Shown here: positions 23,754 to 33,678 of the stretch, piece by piece
Position numbering within the stretch: the stretch's first letter is position 1
How the letters are laid out: each line of letters begins with the position of its first letter
Assembly: GCA_033002965.1 (NCBI GenBank)
Contig: JAURVB010013123.1
Coordinates: 124,001-188,000 of the forward strand
DNA: 64,000 bases
Direction of reading: 5' to 3'
Source of the DNA: Piper betle
Lineage: Eukaryota; Streptophyta; Magnoliopsida; Piperales; Piperaceae
Program-made: the position numbers and the translations under genes
Notes under the pieces: generated by a model
Databases searched by the model: none
Seen by the model: the letters and a program-made list of their open reading frames with translations, nothing else
What the model was told of the DNA's origin: nothing

Positions 23754-25445
23754 ATGGAAGCAAGCCAGCACATTGCGGGAAATGTGCGAGAAAGAATTCA
23801 ACAGCTGGAAGCAGTGTTGAATGAAGGAAATGAAGGAGGAACTACTCCAAGTAGAAGCATGATGAGACGGGAAGAAAATAGCCAAAGTCCAAAAAGCAAT
23901 GAGGAGATGAACCAAGCATCACAAGTCGGACAAATACTTTTGACGCAATCAAATCAGCTAAGTGGAGGACAAGTGCAAAATGAAGCAATTGAAGAGAGAT
24001 TCCGCCGAAGTGAAGAGCGGATGCAACGGATTGAGGATATGATGCAACAAGTGCTCGCCCAAATGCAAAGGGCTAGTGCTGCAACCGGGAGCTCGTCGAA
24101 AAGAGAAGACGACCTTCCCACCCAATGTCCAACAATGGACCAACCCCTGGAGGCTAGAAAGATGTTTTCAACCTCCACAAACCCAATTGGATCAACCTCA
24201 TTCCCAGCTACCGAAACAACTACTACTACATTGAGGGATCAAGCCAACATCCCTCATGAAATTAAAAATTTTTCTTTGATTTCAAGTACTGAGTCCATCC
24301 ACCAAACATCTACTTCATTGTCCAAACCAAGTTGGATGAAAGACTATCCAACTATGCAACCAAGTCGGACCGAGCATAGTTTGCTTCCCCACTCAGCATG
24401 GTTTCCACAACCACCATACTACCAGCCAACATACCCGTATCGGTGGTATGACCCTGCATTCTCTCAACAACCACCTTCCATGGTGTTCTCACCATCAATT
24501 GCAACCACAATGCCCATCCCAGCAATGCCAACAAGTCAAATACCAACCATACCAGTAGCACCAATGTCAGATATTTATTATGAAGAATTGAAAGCTGAAA
24601 TGGATGCACAAGCCGCACTTATAAGTGCATTGATTGGGAAGAAAGACAAAGAACCTAGTAAAGTTGTAAAGCGTCTTCGTCCTTTAGCCGATGAAGTTTA
24701 CACGGAAATTTTGCCGGAAAAATACAAGCGCCCAACTTTTACGAAGTTCGATGGAGACGGCAATCCGGGAGATCATGTCACAATTTTTGAAATTGAGTGT
24801 GGAACAATTGTGGCAAATGAAAAATTAAAGTTACAACAATTCCCGGCATCACTTAGCGGTAATGCCTTGAGATGGTTCAATAACCGCCCCTCTGGATCAA
24901 TCAATTCATGGGATGAATTTGTTGAGCAGTTTACAGAACACTTTCAATCCATGGAAATTCCAGTGACAATTGAGCACTTAAGACAGTGTCGAAGGGAATC
25001 GGGTGAAGAATTTGCTACATATGTGAAAAGATTTAGAAGTCTGTCATCTCAAATGAAAGAGACCCCTGACATTAAGGAGCTTGTGAAGATTTGTGCAATG
25101 AACGCCGGATCAGCTGCATGGTTCTTAAGTGGTGCACAATGCAACACTTTTGAACAATTGTTTGAAAGGATGTTGATTTTTGAAGAACTTGGAAGGGTTT
25201 CTGCTTCTCTGAAAAATGCTAAGGCATCAACCAATGCTGTCACTGAACTTGGAGAATCAAGTCGGGAAAAACAATTGGAAGGGCCAAGGAATAACAATGA
25301 AGATAGAAAGGCTGCGCCCCGACAACGGCGTGAATGGAGAAATATGGAAGATTACACCTTCAACACTAGAGATACTGAGAGATGGTTCGACGTGTTGACA
25401 GAGCAAAGGAAAAATCACTCCCTGGATACCGAAGAATCCACCTAA
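23754..25445 (+). CDS. GAG of the non-autonomous element
   Basis: An open frame of about 563 codons from ATG 23754; the frame is open upstream to about 23600, but only GTG is available there. An N-terminal glutamine- and glutamate-rich helical part is followed by a Pro/Thr/Ser-rich linker (about 24180-24560). A retrotransposon gag core follows (about 24740-25180): KFDGDGNPGDH, ALRWFNNRP, INSWDEFVEQFTEHF and SGEEFATYVKRF. It would form the particle shell that packages element RNA. The frame ends at 25445, but the natural continuation (FCRFHQMLGHPT, a zinc-binding-like C/H motif typical after Tat gag) is in another frame, so a single-base frameshift lies near 25405-25420. Whether that is mutation, programmed shift or sequence error cannot be told here. 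Confidence 0.88.
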   Translation: MEASQHIAGNVRERIQQLEAVLNEGNEGGTTPSRSMMRREENSQSPKSNEEMNQASQVGQILLTQSNQLSGGQVQNEAIEERFRRSEERMQRIEDMMQQVLAQMQRASAATGSSSKREDDLPTQCPTMDQPLEARKMFSTSTNPIGSTSFPATETTTTTLRDQANIPHEIKNFSLISSTESIHQTSTSLSKPSWMKDYPTMQPSRTEHSLLPHSAWFPQPPYYQPTYPYRWYDPAFSQQPPSMVFSPSIATTMPIPAMPTSQIPTIPVAPMSDIYYEELKAEMDAQAALISALIGKKDKEPSKVVKRLRPLADEVYTEILPEKYKRPTFTKFDGDGNPGDHVTIFEIECGTIVANEKLKLQQFPASLSGNALRWFNNRPSGSINSWDEFVEQFTEHFQSMEIPVTIEHLRQCRRESGEEFATYVKRFRSLSSQMKETPDIKELVKICAMNAGSAAWFLSGAQCNTFEQLFERMLIFEELGRVSASLKNAKASTNAVTELGESSREKQLEGPRNNNEDRKAAPRQRREWRNMEDYTFNTRDTERWFDVLTEQRKNHSLDTEEST

Positions 25446-25488
25446 ACCGGAAGATGAAAAGAAAGAGAATTTTTGCCGGTTTCATCAA

Positions 25489-26496
25489 ATGCTTGGCCAT
25501 CCAACGGTGATATGTCGAGATGTGATGGAAAAGATCCAAGAGTTGCTGGACAAAGGAGATATAAAGTATAAAGCTGCTAATGCTAATGTGATGACAGTAA
25601 GCCACTTATCCTTACCAATGAAGTCTCATAAAGGAAAAGAGAAACAAGGAGAGGAAATGGATGTCCCGATGGCTAATGTTGAAGACACAAAGGTGTCGCC
25701 TGCTTCCACTATAGAAGATAAAGGATGTTCTACACCTCTATCAATCCAAAAGTTTGAAGTCCAAGCTAATCAAGGAAAAAGACTTTTCGAAAAAGATGAG
25801 CTTGATAAAGAAAAGATGGAAGATCAGCTTGCTGTCAGAACAACTTCAACACAAAAGGAAGTCAAGTCAAAGATCTCAAAAACAAGACTTCGCTTGATGT
25901 GCAGCTTTGGCGGAAAGATAGTAATCCAGGGAAGGAAGCAACACTACTTTGGAGGAGACACACGACTGGTTGTACTGGAGCATGATTGTTCTTATTCAAG
26001 TCTTGTCGCCCAAATCAGGGGTACATGTTCTACCAGCATCCCTTTGGTGATTAAGTGTCAGCTACCCGGTGAAAGCTTCAATTACCTTATCACAATCGCC
26101 AATGATGAAGACTTGGTAAATGTAATCAAAGAACAAGAGGAGTTCAACACAAGTCATGAATCAACATCTCGTCTCCACTTCTTCGTGTCACCAAAGATGT
26201 CAAGATCGCAATCCAACCAGACATGGGACAAGAAGTTGGGGGCTCCAATCAAAATCACTGCTGCTAGAAGGTTTAAAAGAGAAGCAGCCAACAACTCAAC
26301 AAATAGTAGGAGGCATCATAAAAGATCAAGGTCACCTCCATACTATGGGCAGAAGAAGTTTGATGCCCTAAGGAAAAATCCACAAAAAGAAATTTGGATT
26401 TGGAGGCCACGAGTGTCGAGTGAGAGAGTCACTCCTCAAGATCAAAATGATGGTCAATGGCCACACTATAACCCACGAGGAGTCACCTTAGGCTAA
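25489..26496 (+). CDS. Second frame of the element, with PB1-like domain
   Basis: A 335-codon frame (first ATG 25489; open from about 25420). Residues 1-30 continue a Tat-type gag tail (HQMLGHPT with Cys before and after). A charged linker follows. Residues about 132-236 (25882-26197) read as a plant PB1 domain: RLRLMCSFGGKI at the first strand with a basic residue cluster, YFGGDTRLVVL, SSLVAQI, then the acidic OPCA-like part QLPGESFNYLITIANDEDL. PB1 domains mediate protein-protein binding in plant kinases, ARF/IAA and NLP factors; the GGKI...GGDTR...LPGE...DEDL pattern matches the plant PB1 kinase type. The C-terminal tail is basic (RRHHKRSRSPP). PB1 is not part of known Tat polyproteins I recall, so capture from a host transcript is inferred. 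Confidence 0.82.
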   Translation: MLGHPTVICRDVMEKIQELLDKGDIKYKAANANVMTVSHLSLPMKSHKGKEKQGEEMDVPMANVEDTKVSPASTIEDKGCSTPLSIQKFEVQANQGKRLFEKDELDKEKMEDQLAVRTTSTQKEVKSKISKTRLRLMCSFGGKIVIQGRKQHYFGGDTRLVVLEHDCSYSSLVAQIRGTCSTSIPLVIKCQLPGESFNYLITIANDEDLVNVIKEQEEFNTSHESTSRLHFFVSPKMSRSQSNQTWDKKLGAPIKITAARRFKREAANNSTNSRRHHKRSRSPPYYGQKKFDALRKNPQKEIWIWRPRVSSERVTPQDQNDGQWPHYNPRGVTLG

Positions 26497-26538
26497 ATTA
26501 TGAAAAAAAAAAAAGAATGAAAAATGAATAAAAATGTT

Positions 26539-26586
26539 TTGCCGATTCTTCTTTCTCAGATTGCGAAAAATCGGCAAGGGGGCTGA
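26539..26586 (+). other. 3' leader and polypurine tract of the GAG-PB1 element
   Basis: GCAAGGGGGCTGA directly precedes the TGTTCG start of the 3' LTR. The preceding 40 bases form an 8-bp inverted repeat (TTGCCGAT/ATCGGCAA, 26539-26577) and align closely with 63857-63902 of the Tat element. Confidence 0.85.
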
Positions 26587-27308
26587 TGTTCGTCCAAATT
26601 TTTCACCGCACCCCTCGGCTCAATCATGATGGTTAACCCAGCCAGTCGTGGTTGAACCCGTGGTTATGCCTAATTTAATAGAAATAAGATACGTGAGATT
26701 TATTCGGAAGGAGGGAAAGGGGTGGAAGCCGGAACACCAAGCACCAAGGGGTGGAAGCTGGAACACCAAGCACCAAGGGGTGGAAGCCGGAACACCAAGC
26801 ACCAAGGGGTGCATGTGTTGGCGTGCAGCACTTCAGCCGGGTGTCTATATAAGGAGATGTTATCCTTGTGTAGAGGGAGAAAAACAAAATCAGATCAAAA
26901 GTGATCAAGTGTGGGTGAGTGCCTCCCTGCGTGGAGATGTGAGGTAGTGTCGGGTAAGGGGGATTGCCGGTGTGTGGCTGCAACCAGCCTTGGTCGGGGC
27001 CAAGTGCTGGGCACACCCGGTAAGCTGTCGGTGCAGCGTTGTCCACCTGTGACCGAACCATCCAGTTCTATTCCAGCAGCCTCGAGCCTGCGTGCCGAGT
27101 GCTGGGGAAGTCCTGTCGAGTGTGTGTGTCGAAATGGCCATCCCACCGAGTGCATAAGAATTGTCTAAGTGTTATTGGATACTTGTGACTCTTTAGTCTC
27201 ATCCCGCTGTCTCTTTGCGCGGCAAGGGCGCCTCGGTCCCACCGAACCCTTCCAACCCGACGCGGGAACACTCTAACCCGCACCAGCGGATGAACCCGCG
27301 CCCGAACA
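26587..27308 (+). repeat. 3' LTR of the GAG-PB1 element
   Basis: 722 bp, TGTTCGTCC to CCCGAACA, nearly identical to the 5' LTR and with the same 29-bp repeats and TATA-like box. Confidence 0.92.
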
Positions 27309-27700
27309 ACAATCCTTAAGAGCCTATAGATAGCAAGAATGGACAAAAGTACATGCAGACACGATTTAAGCATAAGTTTATGATAAGCAAGTAAACACCA
27401 ATAAAGTAAGCAAAGAAAATAGACAATAAGAACTCAAATAATTGTGTGTGTGTGTGTGTGTGAGAGAGGCATAACATGTTTTATTTCAAATTGCTTCTTG
27501 TTTTGGTGAACAAATTAAATGATGCAAGTAGTGAAATTGCTTGAAACTTGATAGTACTTTAACTCCCAATAGCGATCAAGTCAAGAATAAAAGAGTTAAG
27601 CAAGTTTATAAACAAGTGAATATAAATAGAAACACAAGAACACTAGAAAGGAGAGGGGAGAAAATACAAACAAGTATTTGAAGAGGTTCCCGACTGGTAT

Positions 27701-27826
27701 GCACTTTTGTGAGAAAGAAAAGAAAACCCAAGTTATCTTAAGTAATCATTTAGAATCACAAAAATGTATTGTTTCCCACTTAGGGTTTTAGTTTGCATAG
27801 GACCAACTAAATCTGTGGAGTAATTC
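27701..27826 (-). pseudogene. Copia-2 integrase core fragment
   Basis: Read on the minus strand this gives DLVGPMQTKTLSG followed by KQYIFVILNDYLR, the start of a Copia integrase core with its first catalytic Asp region; a stop follows at once. It continues upstream at 33678-33512 across the family 2 insertion. Confidence 0.8.
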
Positions 27827-28110
27827 TGTAACATCCCAATTTTGGTTCACTTAAGAACCAAATCAAAAATGTTACGATCGAGTCGAGTCATGTTTAAAGT
27901 TATTGGTCGGTACGACTCGATCAATGAAATAGATCGAACAACCTTCTAGGTGTCATAAGAATAGAAGACGTTGTTAAATATCCATCAAACACATCAAATA
28001 TAAATAAAAATAATAAAGTAAATAACTGCGTTGAGCTCAAATGTGTGTAGCGTTTATCTGTCCTCCCGCCAAAGTCGACTCGGGATTTGCAAAATTATAT
28101 GAAAAACGTC

Positions 28111-28176
28111 AATAACGAATGTTATTAGTCCGAAAAATAACTAATACAATCTGCCAAATGGGTATTCCTTTACCCA
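28111..28176 (-). other. Two stem-loops in family 2 LTR, copy A
   Basis: On the minus strand: TGGGTA/TACCCA stem (28159-28176) then AATAAC/GTTATT stem with loop ATTC (28111-28126). The second stem differs from copy B (AGTAAC/GTTACT) by a change on both strands of the stem. Confidence 0.65.
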
Positions 28177-28637
28177 CGAAAACTTATGAAACTTCAAGAT
28201 TGCCTCACACTGGGTAGTAAGCAAATATACTTAAGCAATTATCGGCTCGCATGCACGGCTCATAATCATATTCATACATACATACAACACTTATGCCCTC
28301 ACACCTTCCATATCACCCGCCAAGGTACTCGAGTGGCAAAATGAACAATTAAGTTAGTACTACAATTTTCAAAAATGCGCTGCATTACGCAGTACCATCA
28401 TACACCGCACTACCTCATGGTTTGAAAGAGTATTAGTGTGATTCATATGTATCTCCATATTGCTCACTCTATTATTCGTGAAATCTATAAAAATGTGCGT
28501 ACTCATATAATAGGCTTAGGAAAGAGGCTTGTATCATATATTTCTGGAGCTTCAATTCAAAAACCAATAAAGGATCTCATCGTTATAGTTAGAATAAACA
28601 TGCTTAAAAGCACAACTAAATGGCCCGACATCGGAGG

Positions 28638-29028
28638 GATGCAATAAAATGCCACTGATGCTGTCCTATGTATAAAACATGATTAAACTCGACATGCAAT
28701 GAGTTGAGCAGAGAGGAGAGTCCTACGGACCTGTGGTCCAAGCTCTAAGCATATCTGCACATCTATAGTGAACTCGGACTCTGGAACCTACATCGGAACC
28801 CATTACTAAGTAAAATACTAACATTCCAATATGATGCAATAAAATGCCACTGATGCTTTCCTATGTATAAAACAGGATTAAACTCGACATGCAATGAGTT
28901 GAGCAGAGAGGGAGAGTCCTACGGACCTGTGGTCCAAGCTCTAAGCATATCTGCACATCTATAGTAAACTCGGACTCTGGAACCTACATCGGAACCCATT
29001 ACTAAATAAAATACTAACATTCCAATAT
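28638..29028. repeat. 195-bp tandem duplication
   Basis: Two copies of a unit starting GATGCAATAAAATGCC, at 28638-28832 and 28833-29028, differ by only a few bases. Family 2 copy B has one unit (about 39108-39300). Confidence 0.95.
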
Positions 29029-29295
29029 GATGCATATTCGTGGTGTGTGCTCATATCATCAATACATCATAATAAAGAAAATAGTGCTAACAAAGCTACA
29101 ACTAAATACTTGGCACATAAATCGAGACATAATAATAATAAATAAATAATAAATAAAAAAGGAATCCACTCATAGATATTTAGATAAATAATAAATGCAT
29201 GAGCATAAATAATACTCTAATAATAAAAATTAAAAATATACTATATAAATACACAATTAAACACAAGTAAATATCATATATACTTAGGTTAGTAA

Positions 29296-29302
<7 letters not shown>

Positions 29303-29328
<26 letters not shown>
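29303..29328. repeat. (TA)n tract at fold-back insertion site
   Basis: A run of TA units directly abuts the left end of the fold-back element; a shorter TATATATATAT run abuts the right end (31732-31741). Confidence 0.9.
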
Positions 29329-29340
29329 CAAAAATACTAC

Positions 29341-29418
29341 CATACGCTGCATCAAAATGCAGCGTATGGGCAGCTTTTGGATTTGGACCGTTGGATCAAA
29401 ATCCAACGGTCCAAATCC
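29341..29418. repeat. Nested perfect hairpins, left end of fold-back element
   Basis: Hairpin 1: CATACGCTGCAT, loop CAAA, perfect complement (12 bp). Hairpin 2: GGATTTGGACCGTTGGAT, loop CAAA, perfect complement (18 bp, 29379-29418). Confidence 0.95.
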
Positions 29419-31647
29419 ATCGTTCGTTTTTTCCCCCCTCCCCCGTTTTCTCCTGCCCAGGGCGCTGCCCCCTTGCCGGATTCTGCCGCCCCGCCCGCCA
29501 CCGCCGCCCCGTCTGCCACCGCGACCCCCGCCCACAGCCCTGCCCCCACCCCGCGCCCCGTCCGCCGCCGCGTCCCCCCGCCCGCAACCTTCCCCCCTGT
29601 TTCCACTGCCCCCTCCGCCGCCTTGCCCCCGCCCACCCCTGCCCGCAGCCGTCCCCCCCACCGCCCCTGTTTCCCCTGCCCCCTCCACCGCCTCGCCCCC
29701 ACCCGCCCCTACCCGGTTCCCCGCCCCCCGCCGCCTGTTTCGCCCCGCCCCCGCCGCGGCCCGGCCCGCCCCTGCCCTGTTTTCGCCACCCTCCCCGGCC
29801 GCCCGTTTCGCCCGCACCCCGGCCGCCGCCCCACCCGTCGACCAAGCTCCTCCCCACCGTCTGCTGCACTGGCCACCTCCACGCCGGCGTCACCTGCTTC
29901 ACCGCCGGCGGTGGCGCGACAAAACACCGGGAAAGAAGGAGCAATGGCATTTTCGTAATAAAAATTTGACTCGCTCCTTGACTCGAGTCAAATTTACGAA
30001 ATAAATTTTAAAAATAAAATATAATAAAATAAAAACTTGACTTGCTCCTGACTCAAGTTAATTTTATAAAATAAAATTTTAAAATAAAATAATATAAAAT
30101 AAAATTTTGATTCGCTCCCCGCTGACGCCGCTGCTTGCCGACCACCTCCCTGCCGCCACCCACACCCTGCCCCCGCTCCCTCGCGTCGTCTCCCCGATCT
30201 CAACTGAAGTCAAATTAAAAAATATTATTTTATATTTTTAATTTATTTCATAATAATTTTTAATTTTTTTAAAAAATACAAAACTATAAAATAAAATATT
30301 ATAAAATAAAAACTTGACTCGATCCCGATCTTGACTAGAGTCAAATTAATATTATTGAATAATTTTTTTTAAAAATAATTTCGTAATAAAAACTTAACTC
30401 GAGTCGGGATAAAGTCAATAATATGAAATAAATTTAAAAAATATAAGATAATTTTGTAATAAAAACCTGACTCGATCATGTGCGGGACCGAGTCAAGTTT
30501 TTATTACAAAATAACTTTATTACTGAATAAATTTTTATTACAAAATAAATTTTAAAAAAATAAAATAATTCCGTAATAAATTATTTTAACTCGAGTCCGA
30601 TTAAGTAAAATTTTTATTACCAAAATACTCTCCCCTATTTCTTCCTCATTTTTTTGGCGTGCCACCCCTGCCGGCGACCTTGCGGCCGGCAGCCCGCTGG
30701 CCAACAATGTCACCGCCTAGGGGCTGGATGGGCCTGGTGGGAAATGTACGGCGCCGGTCTCGTGTGGGACGGAATAAAGTTTTTATTACAAAATTATTTT
30801 ATTTTTTTAAATTTATTTCGTAATATTGAATCGATCTCGTGCGAGATCGAATCAAGTATTTATTATAAAAAAATTTATTTTTTTAATTTATTTCGTAATA
30901 TTAACTCGAGTCAGGGAGGCGATCGGCAAGCGGCGACGTCGGCGGGGAGCGGTTCAAATTTTTATTTTATGTTATTTTATTTTAAAATTTTATTTCGTAA
31001 AATTGACTCGAGTAAGGAGCGAGTCAATTTTTTTTATTATATTTTATTTTTAAAATTTATTTTGTAAATTTGACTCGAGTCGGGAACGAGTCAAATTTTT
31101 ATTACGAAATTGCCATCGCTCCTCCGTTCCCCGTCGCGCCACCGCCGGCGGTGATGCAGTGACGCCGGCGTGGAGGTGGCCAGGGCAGCAGACGGCGGGG
31201 AGGAGCTCGGTCGACGGGCGGGGCGGCGGCGGGGGTGGGGGCCAAACGGGCGGCCGGGGAGGGTGGCGGAAACAGGGCAGGGGCGAGCGGGGCCGCGGCG
31301 GGGGTGGGGCGAAACAGGCGGCGGGGGGCGGGGAACCGGGCAGGGGTGGGGGAACACGGGGCAGGTGGGGGGAGGGCTGCGGGCAGGGGTCGGGCGGGGG
31401 CGAGGCGGAGGAAGGGGCGGCGGCGGAGGGGGCAGGGGGAAACAAGGGAGGTCGGGGGGAAGGATGCGGGCGGGTGGCGCGGCGGCGGACGGGGCGGGGG
31501 GAACCAGGGCAGGTGGGGGGGAGGGCTGCGGGCGGAGGCGGGACGGGGCCAGGGGCCGGGGCCGGCGGCGGGCGGGGCGGCGCGGCGCGGCGCCGACGTG
31601 CTACAGTGAACAGGGGAGGAGGAGAGTGTAAAAAATATATTATATCC

Positions 31648-31720
31648 GGGCCGTTGGATTTTCATCCAACGGCCCAGATTTGTTACGCTGCAGTGCGCTG
31701 CATTTTCATGCAGCGCACTG
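31648..31720. repeat. Nested perfect hairpins, right end of fold-back element
   Basis: Hairpin 2 equivalent: GGGCCGTTGGAT, loop TTTC, perfect complement (31648-31675). Hairpin 1 equivalent: CAGTGCGCTGCAT, loop TTTC, perfect complement (31691-31720). The stems differ from the left end but remain perfectly paired. Confidence 0.95.
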
Positions 31721-33511
31721 TAGCACGCCTCTATATATATATTCAATAAATAAATAAATAAACAAATAGTTAATACTTAATAATAATGAATATTAATAAT
31801 ATCATAGTCATACAACACAAGATTACATAATTAAATACAAATAAATAATAACATATACATAACGAATAAATAAATAAATAAATTTATGCACTTTAGTAAT
31901 ATAAAAAGACTAACATTAATAAACAAATATAATATTAGTACTAACAAATAATTATGTACACATACATCACATACGATAAACATATAAATAAAAATAAATA
32001 AATAATAACGAATAAATAAATAACTAAATAATTAAATAAAATAATAAATAAAAAAATCATTATAACATAAATCATACTAAATCATGTGAATATACATCGA
32101 AACTAATATAGAAGTTCTCGACTTACCGAAAACAGTGCAATGACGGACAAAAACGAGCTAAAACTGAGCTGAACCAAACCGAATCAAGCTCAACCAAACC
32201 AAATACTACCTGAACCAACTTGGTCTGGGTTAAGTGGAAAACTAGACTAGGTTACTAGGCGGACATGAAGTGGATTGGTGGACTTGACATGGCCAAGTGG
32301 ATGCGGTCGCGGGAAGGTGGACATGGGCACTACTAGGCGGGTGAACGGGCCAAACAAAGACGGCGGTGCCCGTCGTTGGAATATGGCCATGGTGGGGTGG
32401 CGGAGGCTGCCGTCAGTCACAAGCAAAAGAGGGGAGGACGGGGAATGTGATGGTGGTGACGGTCGGAGGAGTTCAGCCGCTGGTTGGCCAGAAAACGGCA
32501 AGAAAGGGGGCAGATCTCCGTCGAATGCGGTGATGCCAGCGGCACCGATCTCAGCCAGGGAGATGGTCGTGGGTGGCCTCAAAATGTGGATCTTGGGCAG
32601 GGGAAGCCATCTGGGTGGTCGGCTTCCCCAAAGGACACTCACCGGAGCCGGAAAATGGCCCGAAAGGGCGGTGGCGGCGGCAAAAAATGAGTCTGAAAAC
32701 ATAGTCGCCGGCGGCTACTGCGGTGGCTCCGGTGGTGATGATGGGTACAGATTGGTAGCCGACCATGAGATGGTCATGGCTGTACCGTTGCGGTGGTCGG
32801 AGGAGGGTAGGGGTCACGCCGGCGGCAAGCTGAAGTAATGGTGGCGTAATAGTGGAAAAATTCAAAATCGTGGAAACTGTGGAAATCAATGGGTGAAGAT
32901 AAAGCTGAGTGGACAGCTCAGATCTTGCCACGTGGCATGATCGGGACATCTGACAACTCGTGGCCTAGAGGGGCCCACCTATGGGTGCATGCACTATACA
33001 TATTGATGAAAAGTTCAGATCGAGACCGTCCAAACTCGAAACTGACTCGAGTCCTGAAATTGACTCTTTAGGCGGAAATTGAGGCAAGAAGGGTAAATGG
33101 GCATTGAAACCCTAAATGCAATCGAGCTGGGCCCATGAGGCCCAATCTAATTGCCCGAAATCCCTATGATGCATGCAAATGAAATATTTAGAAAATCCCA
33201 AAAGGATGCTAAATGTTGTAACGGCCTAAATCTAGGCCTAAAATCCTAGCTAACTCATAAAAATCATATATATACCTCATGTATACACAGACCACTCATG
33301 CTCTATTGTATCATAACTGAAACTATCATATGCATATCGGGCATACTTAGGCTCCATAACATGCTCAGATGGCCATCTGGGCCCATACTCATATTCTAAA
33401 AATTAGTCTAGCTTGAGCTGGCTTGAGTTAGCTCGAACTGACTCAATACTAACCCGAGCAGGGAAAAACTAAAATTGGGTAAAACCCTAACCCAAAAATG
33501 GGGTTTTACAA

Positions 33512-33678
33512 ATTCTAGACACATTGATGTGCTCACTTGATTCTTCACTTTGTAGGATACATAAGTTTACTATCCTTGTAGGCATAGTCCACATGATGAA
33601 GGGTCCTTGGTAGAGGAAAGCTTGGGAAGTTCCTCCACAAGTTGGTGACCTTCAAGATGTTTGAGTAGCTTTTGGTAT
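33512..33678 (-). pseudogene. Copia-2 pre-integrase fragment
   Basis: On the minus strand the stretch reads like KLLKHLEGHQLVEELPKL followed by CGLCLQG, the GAG-pre-integrase and zinc-binding part of Copia polyproteins. It lies between family 2 copy A and family 1 copy 3. Confidence 0.6.

Larger units (their letters stand above)
22854..27308 (+). mobile_element. Non-autonomous LTR element with GAG and PB1-like domain
   Basis: A 4455-bp element: 5' LTR 22854-23579, primer binding site from 23585, gag frame, second frame with a PB1-like domain, polypurine tract, 3' LTR 26587-27308. There is no protease, RT, RNase H or integrase, so it resembles the TR-GAG class of non-autonomous elements. It is inserted in the Copia-2 3' LTR; the other LTR copy near 37550 preserves the empty site CTCCACAATCC. 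The target duplication is ACAAT on the right and ACAAAT on the left (one extra A). The two LTRs differ at only a handful of positions in about 720 bp, indicating a young insertion. Its 3' leader matches that of the Tat element at 63.85 kb. Confidence 0.9.
29329..31731. mobile_element. Fold-back element, 2.4 kb, with long inverted repeats
   Basis: Arms of roughly 650-700 bp (about 29329-30010 and 31050-31731) are inverted copies of each other, for example 29826-29995 pairs with 31060-31235. The outer ends carry nested perfect hairpins: 29341-29368 and 29379-29418 on the left, 31691-31720 and 31648-31675 on the right. The arms are C-rich on one side and G-rich on the other; the long open frames there on all frames reflect base composition only. 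The middle (30010-31050) is AT-rich and holds repeated GACTCGA/TCGAGTC palindromes. Family 2 copy B retains the empty site near 39580-39610, proving insertion. The TA-rich flanks suggest targeting of TA repeats. No transposase is present, so it is non-autonomous; superfamily unknown. Confidence 0.8.
27827..33511 (-). mobile_element. Solo LTR, family 2 copy A, with nested fold-back element
   Basis: Starts TGTAACATCCC, ends GGGGTTTTACA, and is flanked by a perfect 5-bp duplication AATTC (27822-27826 and 33512-33516). Without the 2.4-kb fold-back insert (29329-31731) it is about 3.28 kb, close to copy B (3.17 kb). The orientation call follows collinearity with family 1: stem-loops at 28111-28126 and 28159-28176, a GC-rich block (32240-32840), and the GACTCGAGTC palindrome near 33046. 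No gag or pol inside, so a solo LTR. A 195-bp tandem duplication (28638-29028) is unique to this copy. Confidence 0.88.

Noticed and set aside
29284..29969. Several long overlapping open frames on both strands, Pro/Arg- or Gly-rich
   Set aside because: They come from GC-rich base composition in a fold-back arm, overlap in many frames, and the other arm does not conserve the proteins.
31050..31749. Long Gly- or Pro-rich open frames on both strands
   Set aside because: Mirror image of the left arm; no motif, no conservation.
32247..32949. 187-codon and other open frames in family 2 LTR
   Set aside because: Copy B has a different, broken reading; GC-rich artefact.
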